Shown in pieces: positions 45,154-57,000 of a stretch of DNA of 64,000 bases. The notes under the pieces were generated by a model. That model made no database searches. It was not told the origin of the DNA and worked only from the letters and a program-made list of their open reading frames with translations. The position numbers and the translations under genes are program-made. The stretch comes from Cristatella mucedo (Eukaryota; Bryozoa; Phylactolaemata; Cristatellidae): positions 1 to 64,000 of the forward strand of contig WPIO01000252.1 of assembly GCA_009760855.2 (NCBI GenBank), in the 5' to 3' direction. Positions within the stretch are counted from its first letter, which is position 1, and each line of letters opens with the position of its first letter.

Positions 45154-47466
45154 TTCGGGGCTTGGGATTGTCAGCTAGCAGTTGAGGAAGCCTTGCCAAT
45201 GCCACACCTACAAGCAGCTGCTGACGAGTGCAGGCCTCGTTCTTTTCCCGTGACAGGAACAGCAGCAGTTACTGCATGCAGAGCCGAGGCACATCATATG
45301 AAGGAGTGCGAGCGGAGCCGTTCTTACGCAGCCGCACGGCTGCTTCCTTTGAGCTGCGCTTGCATGCATGCGTGGCATGCATGGCTAGGTCGCTAGCCCT
45401 GGTCTTGCTGGAAGGCAGCTGCTGTTGTTGGCGTGGTATGACAGAGCATGATCCTTTAAGCCTTTAAGAACTAAATCTCTTCCTAGGCACAGTGCATATG
45501 CCGCACAGGCAGCACGTAAATTGTTTAATAATAACATTCACTGAGTGAGCAAGCGTGTGCACAAGCAGGCCGATCAAATGTTGCGGACTCAGGGAATGTT
45601 ATGAGGAGCAGATGGGCTTATAACTTTTTAAATGTTTATAGTGTTCATACTTTTCTTTATATTTTCATTACAATGTTTAGAATTTTTGTCTATTTTATTA
45701 AATGATTATAATTTTCTCATCGCGCATTCACTGCTCAGCATCAGTGTCAGTGCCGTCCTCAGCCTGTGCTGCATTGCCCGCTCTGAGGCATCTCGGCAGC
45801 AGGGCGATGCTGTCTCGCTATCTGGCGCCCGACGCCAAGCCAGTGGCGCTGCTCACAGGCTCAGTGCCTGGTAAAAGGGCACCTGAGCTGTTAAGCCACC
45901 AAGCCGCCATTTTCGTGCCTGGCCACTGCCAAGTTGTGGGGCCCTCCCTCTCTCTCTCTCCCTCTTCCTCTTCCTCTTCTTCTCCCTCTCCATCCCCATC
46001 TCTATCTCTCTCTCTCTGCTCGGGCTTGCTACCTTTCCACTCGGCCTACTCCCTCCTGCCGGCAGCCGGCCGGAGTCGCTGGCACAAGTCGAGAGGATGA
46101 GCTGCCAGACAGCTCTTCGACAGCAAACGAACCCCGGCGTTGGCGGCTGTATCTCCTCTGCGTTCGAGACGTTGAAGCTAGGGTGACCGTCGTTTCAGAA
46201 GCGCACACTTCCAGAAAGCACGAGATATCGATCGTGGATCATGCCGACGGCTTGACCGCTGAGGTGCGCTCCTGTAATCAACCGGATTCAGCCGCTGCTG
46301 TCCGTCTTTGAGTCTGCCTGTCTCAGTCTCTATCTGTCCGCTTCTCTTACCCCACTCAGCCACTCTTTGTCACTATTATTGCAGATTCTCTGTCCTCTCG
46401 CCTGTCTGTCTCTGTCGCCGTCTTTCTGTCTGTCTGTCATGCGCGATCTCTATCGGCGTGGCTCTCAGCAGCTGGCAGCTGCGCGTGCAGTCGCATACTA
46501 CGGCAGCTCTGACTTGCTGCGCCGGCACTGTGCCTCAGGTCGCTGACGAGCTGGACTTGGCGCCTCTGGACGCCGACGGATGTGAGCTGCTCGATCAGGA
46601 CTTGTCGGACATCGCGTTTCGGCAGCTGCTGATGTCGCCGAAGGCGATAGAGCTGGCGGCAGCTTCTGTGACGCAGCTCGACACGGCCGACGAGGCAGCC
46701 ACGAAGACGTAGGCGCCTGCTTCGACACTTCTGCTGCCGTGTGCAAGCATGTTCCGCGGTGACGCCACGTCTCAGCACGGCCTCTGCAGCTGCTGTGGCT
46801 GCCAGGCTGCGCTGTCTGGTCCTAGTTGCTGCCACTGTTGCTTCCTCACAGTATTCCTGTATTATCCAAAGACTTCGCCACTAATTAGGCACGTCGGCCA
46901 TGACGCGCTCCGTTGGTCAAGGACGAGATGTGGCCACTTCTCTCTGCTAAGCAGTTACTCCTTCATTTAGCATCGAAGAGTGCAAGTGCATCCCGGAGGA
47001 TTAATCACAACAGATTCTCGAGACAGCAGAGCGACATTGCCTGGAACAACTGTGTCCGAGGAATATGTAAATTAGCGTCAACCTGAGTGGCTATCTATAG
47101 CTATGTGAGAACGCTTACGTTTGGATCCTTTATTACCAGCTGCAATATTGATAGCTGTTAAGCCTCTTCTGCTGCTCTACAAGTGAGGCTGTTAAATCAG
47201 CTAAGCAAATTTTTATTTTATTTCCTGCCTTTTCACCCAACTGACTCGAAAGCTATTTTGCAAAGCATCCGGTTTGCCTCATAACGTGGCATCCCGGCAA
47301 GCACGTTGCAACTCCCAGCTTGAAAGTGCCAGGAATTAGTGGACGACCTATGGGCACGCTTGCCAAGTCCTTGCTTGGCCACAGGAAAAGGGCCCGAGTC
47401 TTTGCTGGGAGCAATAGCCTTCGAGAAACGCTCAGGCAGCTTAAGGTCGAGAGAGATGGCGAGCGT

Positions 47467-47521
<55 letters not shown>

Positions 47522-50500
47522 AATAAGTGCAGCTCTCTCTGCTTAGTGTAGAGCACCACTCTAGCGTGTCTGCCAACTGAGCAAGATGGGGTCACGTGAG
47601 CAACTCGGAGGGAGGTGCAGAACCGGTCTGCCCCGAGCGATCCGATCAACATCGATTTTCTTGAGTCAGTGCATCTGTCTATACTAGACGTGTTCACCAC
47701 TCTATCATGTATGGGATCCGATTCGAGCCTGCTGTATTCTTCGTTTAGCTAATGCAGTTTCGGACACAGCTGTCTCTATCATGGCAGGTTTTTCTCTTGA
47801 GCCGAAACACCGTCAACAGATCTCAGGGCAAGCGAATCTTTTCACGTGGACATTTGTTTGTGGGGAGCTTGATTTGCAAAGCCTTTGCTGCAGTCGCAGC
47901 CACGTCAGCAAGCTGGTGTTACCATTTAGACACTAAATTTGTTCAAGCTGGACGGTCGGGCAATGATGATGACGGTGGCTTATTAGATCTGTGTTGCTGT
48001 GACAGCAGCAAAGTTCTTTTATCGTGGCTGTAGTTATTGGGGATTCAGCAGCATTTGCAGCCGGCTTCAAGCTGTCCCACTGATTTGAGAATGAGCTGTT
48101 GTTGCCCGTAGGACGGTCGACGAGCGGCAGTTTCTTGCTGAGCAGACTCCGATGGCCTACGCACCGGCTACAGACGACATTCCAACGACGCCCATACGGC
48201 CGGCCGCTCCTCGTGTCACCGACGAGATCACGATCAATCCCGAGGCTCAGGGCACCGAGCCAGCCATGCCGGTCATGGTAACTTGTACAAAGAGAGCCGT
48301 TTTGCCATGCCTCAAAGCTGCAAAGCTTTAGCTTTTCAAATATTGTCGATTCTAGCTAGCCTTCTTCATCGGTATTGCAGCATACAACGTTGGACCTGTC
48401 GTCACTGGAATCTGATCTAGGCCAAGTGAGGCGCAAAAGAAAGCGCCGAATGCTGTTCGTCGACGGCAGCATGATGGTCTCCAAGGAGGCGATGCGCACC
48501 AACATGTTGACATCCAAAGACACGTGTGCAGCCAAAGTAAGTCCGTGAGCTCGGAGCAAGTGCCAGACGCTTACCAGTAAGAATCTGTACAGCTGAAGCC
48601 GCATTTGTGTAGTGCTAAAAATCAGTAAGGGATACCGCGATGCTGGAAAGAAAAGCAGAGCATGTTGTGTCATTACCGGCACTCTTACAGCGATATCTGA
48701 TGCCATAGGCTAGGAGTCATAGTAACTCTTTATCTTTTGCTGCTCTCATCTGCTCACCGGCTAATTTGAGCACGGTGCCATCAAATTAAGCAACAGCAGC
48801 TTACTCAAAGCCGGCTTCTGTCCTGAACAGTCATGCGAGGTCACTTGAAAGGCCTCTGCTTGGTCCGATTAGTAAAATATGCTTTAAAAGTAGACGGCAG
48901 CTTTAACTCGTTCGATAGGTGACCCGCTGAACAGTGTCACTGGCCCGTGTCTCAATTCACCCAGGCGCGTGCTACCGCCGAAACAATCGCCGTTAGATCC
49001 TTCTGGTCAGAGGGACCGAGAAGATGGCCCTAGTGAAACTCTTTGAATATACAGTGGCAGATGTTTCGGATGATAATCAAGCCACAATCTGAACTGACGA
49101 GCTTGAGAGAAAATGCAGCCTGTTCAAACTTGACGTATTGCGTATGAGCAGTGAAATCCATCGGCCAATTCATTAATAAGAATAATAATAACTCACTTGA
49201 TAAAGCATCCTCAGAGAACTCAATCTCTTTCTAGGTGCTTTACGTTTGCTGCATAGTAAACACGATCAAAGGGTTAGTGGTAGCATACTCAGCAAACAAG
49301 AATAGTGCGGTTAGAGGTGACATGCACAGGGTCAGCATGCAAGTATTGTTCGTGGCAGCATTCACAGTGTAAGCACACGTAAGCACATACAGGTTGAATT
49401 GCAGAGACCCACTAAATGCTGTGATAAATAGGCTCATTTTAGTTTCGTTTTAAATGTGGTCAAGTCATGGGTTGTCGTGACGGAAGTAGGTCTGAGTTCC
49501 AGGCTTTGGGAGCATACGAACTAAAGGCACGGTCTCCAAAGGATTTGAGGTTTGTACGAGATAGATATAATAAAAAGTAAATCAATAAATAAATCCTAGC
49601 CGATTAAACAGCCTCTTTTTGTATAGCGACAGAAGAGCCTTTACGGCCATCACCACCGCTTGCAGTGGCGATAAAAATTACCCACCACAGGAATCGAACC
49701 CACGACCTTGGGGCCGAGGTCGTGAAAAGCAACCACCTTACCCAGTGTGCCATCACGGCTCACCATGCAATGTATCTCCGTCTGTAACTCCACAGAGCCA
49801 TAGAGACCATGTGGGTGTTACGCAGGAGAGTTTTGTATAGCCCACTCACAGCCTAAGCGGCTTTCGGTACGCATTCGGTAGCCAACAGACTTCGTCTCAC
49901 GCAACAAAGAGAAAGTGGGAAGCATAGCAGAGTCAGGAGAGCAGTTGAGGTAGTGAGTAGCATAGAAGTAGCAGCTCAGGACCGCTGAAAAGAATGAGCC
50001 ATAGTCGGCAGTAAGAGAGTAGTTGTCGTTACATAAGAATCGTGGAAGCTGAGTTCCACAGTCTAGGACCTGTAGAGCTAAAGCTTCTGTCGCCAACGGT
50101 CTTTAGGCAGAACGGTTTGATTCCGAAACGAGGCTGCCAGAGTATGCTGAGTTTGAGTGCACATATTCATGCCTGTTAACTCGCGCAGATAGGGGTTAAG
50201 ACTAGCTGCGTGCGTGTAGCATTTGCGCAAGTGCTTGTGTGTGTCTTTACATTTGTGTGTGTGCACGTGTGCTTGTGCACGTGCGCATGTGCATGAGTGA
50301 GTGAGGAGAAAGCAAGATGGTAGTGGTCCTTAGAGAGAATGAAGGGGAATCTTTTTTTGTGCAGCATTTGTGAAGTCTCAGGAAGAGGTTTCCCTCTTTT
50401 AGGGTGCCATGCAGTGTGTTAAAATATAATTGCTATTATTGCTGTTATTATCATTTATCTGAGGCTAAGCTGTGATTTAATAAGCATGTTTGCCACCCAA

Positions 50501-53236
50501 GGCAATAATAGCAGTTATCGTGGCTGGACAGACAGCAGTGGCTGATTGGCTGAACCGCAGTGCATTCAGCTTGTTGCTGATGACCATGCTATCGCCCCGT
50601 GGGTCTTAACCTGGGGTTAATGCTCTCGCACTACAGGATGCAGGCCGTTGGTTGGAATCCTCCAGCAGACAATCCTCTATTGCTCCCTGCAATCGGGGTG
50701 ATGGCCCGCACAGACTTCTCTACCATCATTTGTATGACTGCATTTGGATCTGCTAATGTTTAATTTTACTTTACTTGTACCGCCGTTAGATCTATCGCTT
50801 GTAGGAAGGATTGCAGCTTCAAAACCATTTGCAATGCTAGCAATAGCCTCGTCCACTTGGCTCAAAATTTGTATGAACAAGTTTTTATTTGAGCTCAGTT
50901 CCAGTGCAGTGTGAAGGATGCAGCAGCATTTCATCTTGGGATTGAACCGCGTCCTCCAGCACTCTCCGTGCCAGCCACTGCAATCGCGCATACTCGTCCA
51001 GCTGTGCTCTGGCCTGTCAGCTATGCAAGCAAGGAAGCCCCGGCAGCTTGTGACGAGTATCGCTTTTCACTTTTTTGCAGGTCGCACCGGACTGGAAGCG
51101 GAAGACTGCCGAGCAGCTGATGCTGCAGCCAAGCAGCGGTACGTATGCCACGACCTGCCACCAGAAGTGCTTCTGCTGCTCCCAGCACTGCTGCCTATCC
51201 CACCCCTCCCTTCCCCTGCCCCCCCTTGGAGCAGCTGCTCATGCATAGACTACGACAAAACAGCTGCTTGTTGCCATGGCTGCCGATGCTGTCTATCCCA
51301 TCTCTTACTCACTACCTTCCCATCCTCTCTCCTGCCTGCCGTTGCTACCTCTCTGCTGCTCCTGCCGCTTTTGCCATCCGAATGACTGCAGCAGCTGAGG
51401 CAGTGGCAGCAGCAGCATTGCACTTTCCTCGTAGCCCTCGCCGAAGACGCTTTCAAATCGTTCGTTGCTTAGGAGCTCTGAAATTCAGGCATCTGCATGA
51501 TCTCTGGCAGCGATGGGCTTTACGCACGCCGGCTCACGACTCGGCGGCAGAGAATGTCGATGACATATGGACTGTGCAGCTCACGGATGAGACAGGTGCG
51601 CGATCCAAGTGATCGGTTGGAGCTTGCAGCGGTGTGGTCCTTCAGCCCCGCCTGCTCCGGCTCGCAGCTGCTCAGCAAGCCGATGTAGCACGGCTTAAAG
51701 CAGCAGATCTGCCGAGGTCACGCTGATGCCCTTCAAATTAGCCAAGCACAGGCTTGTATGGTGGCTGAGCAGTCACGTGCCTTGGCGGACTTCCGTCGGT
51801 CTGCTCAAGCTAACGCATGCCTTGTTGTGCACATGCATGTCTGGTTGCAGCGTGCGCAGGGGGCGGCACACGGGCTCTGCCGCCAGTGTGCATATACGCC
51901 TAGAGGGATGGGTGTAGGGAGTGCACGTGCACCTGAAACATCTGCCTGACTTGTGCGGTGGCGCCAAGCATTGCAAAGGTATATCGCAACGTTAGAATGG
52001 ATTAGGACCATGATTACTCGTGTCTTTTGTTATGTTCTTAAGGCGAAATAGTGGTAAGAAATTCACTTTCAAAAGTAGTAAGTTTTAATTCGCGAAACAG
52101 AGCGCCAAGCTGTAGCTCAGGAGAGCTCGTGTCTGTCAGAGGGCAGCCAGTCTATTGCACTTGGTTGCATCGGGGCGGGCCTCTGCTGATTATTAGCAGC
52201 AGCCGGTAGACAAACTGGCAGACTGCATCTTGGTTGGCCCGTTTGGTAAGGCCTGAAGGCATAAAGAGCCACCGAAGGAAGTTGGCTCGTTCGGGCGACA
52301 CGCAAAGGCTTCGGCAGCCACCTCACGTTGCAGCGAGGTAGCTGGCACTGCAACAACTTCAATTTGACCCGAATCTCAAGACTTATAAATCCAGAGGCCA
52401 GAGTCTTGCCGTCTGTCCCAATCCGACTTTGTTCGTATCCTTACAGACCTTATCGCCCATGAAGCAAGCATGCCATCGAAAGTCCATCGCCGGCCGATCT
52501 ATTTTGCTTCGAGGCCGCCGAGCAGCAGCGAGGCCGCCTGTGGCGTCTGCCTCGTATGCCTACTGCCAAAATGGTCGACTTGTCGGTGGGCAATATAGGG
52601 TGCTGCAACTCGGGCGAAGGGCTTCGTAGCTTCAGAGGGAACCTGAACGTGTGTGTACACGTCGCTGCGGTCTTGCACTAGTGAGGGGGAGGTTGAGCCT
52701 ATGCTTTACGGCACCCGAAGGGGCACCGACGGACGATGCACGCGCAAGCAGGTGCTTGCTTCCAGTAGACAGCAGTCTGTTCCAGCAGACAGCTGCCTTC
52801 AATATTGTCGACGTGGTTTGGTCCTGCAGTTTAAGGTGCTCACCCAGCCAAGGTCTGTGCGGCTGAGGTCATGGGCTCGAGCCCCGAGGCATACGTGAAG
52901 CGCCTGAATAGAGATGAGTTCTCTTAGGGCGCTATACAAATGAACTATATTTTAACATGTTGCTCAGTAACTGCGTCTCAAATCTTGTCTGTTCTGACTG
53001 CTTGGCTGCACAGGGCAGAGGCAGCAAGCAGCAGGTACAGCTGCTGTGGCTGCCGCTAGTACGTGCCATCCCAAGCTGCCTCTTAGATCGGCTGCTGGGA
53101 AAGTGGCTCCAAAACGAGCGGCATTCCGCTTCGTTTTTAATGCCTTTGACATTTTGGCATACTCTCAGTATAGACATAGAGGTTAGCCAGTAGTTTTGCA
53201 CATCCTTTCGCTTGATGTAGCATGAGCGTTGCCCGA

Positions 53237-53309
<73 letters not shown>

Positions 53310-53926
53310 AGCATGAGGAATGGGCTTCCCTTGTGAGACGCCTCTATGCACACCCTACTGGCCCTTGTCGTGCAGGGTTCTGTGATTCTGTTGCAGGAGC
53401 ACTTGACGATTTGCAGCTGAGCATGAATCACGAGTCACCGATGGCAGCAGCTGCTGCAGCCGAGGTCCACGAAGTGTCAGAGCTCAGCATCGAGATGGCC
53501 CGGCAGCAACTCTCCGTGAGCATGCAGTGCAGCGAATCACCAAGTTGACGAATAGCTCGCACTCGGCATCCCAGTGGGCAGTGCTACCCTGCCCCTCATG
53601 CTACGCTGGTGGTGGTCGAGAGCTTCACTTCTGGGCTATTGGCTATTGGGTGCAGACTGGCACGTACCAAAGCTCCGTTTGGTGCATGCAGATGATCGGG
53701 ATCAAGTGGATAGTGCCTGGCTGCAAACGAAACAAGTGCTGCTGTTGCTGACTTATTGCTAGATGTTCATTGCATAGGCGCTAGCGGAGTGCCGCACTGA
53801 TTTTTAGCAAGCTGCACACTGCACGTGTCTCCGTTGTCCTGTGTCAACATCGGCTAGTCGTTTCGGAAATTAAGCTTGCATGTTGTGCAGAAGAGCTGCG
53901 ACCGAAGCTTGGTTGGTTTGGAGAGA

Positions 53927-54006
<80 letters not shown>

Positions 54007-57000
54007 CGAAGGCTAGCAACTATCCTTTGACGATGAATTAAATGTGTCTCATGCAGGCAACTCACCCTATTATCACACAAGTATGTAGCTGTCGGCAGAG
54101 AAGTAGCCGTATCTATCATGCCCCGCCCACCTGCCATTAAGCCCATTTCATCCCAATGCCCAGGTGATACGAGACGATTCTTGCGTGCATCGACCATACC
54201 ACGTCTAAGCAATGAGCAGTTAGTGATGCCCTGATGATGATTTCTCGATCAAATCATTTCTCGTAGCAGCCAATTAAGAGTGACTGTCGAGCAGTGTCCA
54301 GTCGCCCATGTTAGTGCCATGCAAGAATTCGGAGTCCCATTTAGTTTTCTCACCTCTGGCTATTAGCAGCAGAAATCCTAAGCAGCTGAAGCTTACCCCT
54401 GATTGCTATCTGCATTTGGAAGCAATTGTTGTCCCAGATGTTGTATGCATGCATTTACTGCCCTATTATAACGGCAAATGCAGAACTTGGTGTTGCTTCA
54501 TGATTAAGCGGCAAATAAAATGCATGCGAATATGTCTCGTACTAGTGACCTTTATTCACTGGACCAAGGCAGCGAGGAAGGAGTCATTCGGTGCTCGTTG
54601 CAATGTGCCAGTTATGATTGTAGCGCCACTGAGTGCTTAAATCTTTTAACGGATATTCGAGGCTTTGGCGAGGCAGCAATGGGCACTGACTGGATTTAGC
54701 CTCTCAAACGCTCAGCCCCTACTGACAAAGAACGTTGAATGCAATTTTTAGGCTCATCTGGAAGCATCGGGTGACATGTCGAAAGAGGTGCTACGTGAGC
54801 AGCACTCCAGCTTCGAGCAAAGCAAGAATGCATCGAGCTTTCGGGGTGTGGCACTTGAGCAGAAATCGGCTGACTCTACCCTGGATGACTCAGCAGAAGC
54901 CGGGTAATTTTATTATTATCTCTGCGGTCAGCCAATTGACAGCTGACACGGTTGGACGACATCGGCTGGCTGCAGCTGTCGGCTTTTTTTCTAAACAATG
55001 CCTAGATCGAGTTATATTAACCCAAACGGTTCCCATAAGTGGTTGGCAGCTGCTCTTCGCTGGCGTTGTAGGTGTTAAAACATGGGCCGATCGCATCTTC
55101 TCTTTAAGCCATCAAGTTCTCCAGCAGACGACCTGGGGGAGGGGTCTACACTATCCAAATGACCTTGCTCTGGCCCAGCCCACTTTGGGTTGTGCTGGCG
55201 CTCGATAGGAGCTTTGTAGCAGCTTGGCGATTGCCAGTTGATCTGTTGTCTATTGTGTCCTTTTTTTGGCATACATTGAGTGCCTAGCAAGCGATTTAAG
55301 TCTCTCACGTGCTATACAAGTATATTATAATTGTTATTATATTGGTGCGAATGTTTTTAATTGCTTCTGCATACATTTGCCACAGTAATTCTCCATGGAG
55401 AGCTATTCCAAAAGCCAGGAAGTCTGTGTTGTATGGCCTTTCAGACCTGCGAGAAACGAGTTTGTATTATGCAAAAAAGCCTTTATCACATGACTTGCAG
55501 TCTGATATTTTAAGCAGCCGATTCACGAGAACAATAGAACATGCTATGATTCGGCCTTGTGCATCGATCATTCAAGCTTGGGTTACTTAAAAGCGTGGTT
55601 GAGCAGAGCCATGTTTATTTTGTTTTAGGTTATTTGTGAAGAGCTAGCTGAATTGACTAAATTACTTGTAGATATTTTGTGCCATTGGGATTTTGTGCCA
55701 CGTCGTTGTCATTACCTACCTTAATCATGACTCCGACGAGCCTTGGGTATAATAACATCCTGCAGGGGATTCTTCACAGGGTACAGAATGTCAAATAGAT
55801 CTCTGTGAGGTCTCAAGGTCATTTTGCATGCCTACCGAATGAGAAGAGTAATACGATCTGGAGGATGAAGTGCAGATCGGTGCCAAGTCACAGATTGCAT
55901 CTCCTTATGACATGCAGGAGAATATAGATTCAATAATTACATAATTTCGGTTTAGGATTTTTAATTTGCAATTTAGCAGGTGGTAGTTTTGCTGTTTTCT
56001 GCTTGGATCGATCAGTCAACTGAGTAGAGTCACTGAGTTGCCAATTAAATGCTTCGCCAGCAAGCACCCAACCAAACTCGATGCCCTGAGATGACTCAAC
56101 CGTTCAGCTGCCGCATTTGTTCAATGCATCGAAAATCAAGATCGCCTCAAGAGAAATCAACACAGTTGTACTCGCAAATACAGTTTTGAATTACATCTGT
56201 CCGTATTCATGCTTGCCTTATGCTTCTGCTGCATCATGTTGTGGGAGCAGCAATGTATATCAGCTGTGTCGTATGATGCAAATTCATTTTTTATCTTTTT
56301 ATACGGTTCATTTATTTATTTTCTGTTCCCACTAGCCTATATTATGGTACTTCTACGCATTTCAGGACAGTTGGATAAATGCAGCATAAACATCTACATG
56401 TATTAACCTGTAAATAAATGTATATTTATGTAAGTGTGTGTGTAAGTGTAAAATTAGAGGCAAAAAGAGTTTAGAATAATAATAGTAATACACTAGATGA
56501 AGTACCCCCAGAGAACTCAGTCTATTTCTAGGCACATTACATTTGCTGCAAAGGAAACACGATCAAATGGTGAGTCGTATCATGCTTGATAAACAATATG
56601 AATATCATGGTTAGTGGTGGCATGCATAGGGTCAGCATGCAATTGTATTTTGTGGCAGGATGCACAGTGCCAGCATGCATAAGCACATTAAGGACGAATC
56701 ACAGGGACCCACTAAACGCTGTCATAAATAGGTGCATTTTTAAGTTCTTTTTAAATGTTGTCAAGTCAAGAGATGTCGTGACGGAAGTCGGGAGTGAGTT
56801 CCAGGCTTTGGGAGCATGCAAACTAAATGCACGGTCTCCGAAGGATTTGAGGTTAATACGAGGCACAAGGAAACAGTTAGATTCCAAAAGGTGGGTAGTA
56901 CGATGCTTGGCGGAGTTTGATCATTAAATGCATATGGATAGTGCTTGGGATTTTTTTCTGAAGCTATTTAAGGCTGCTATTGCAAGCTGCTGGTCGTTGA

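Noticed and set aside
52966-53200. Extra REC8 exon (frame 52957-53193)
   Set aside because: Exons 10 and 11 already join in phase, and the translation is not kleisin-like.
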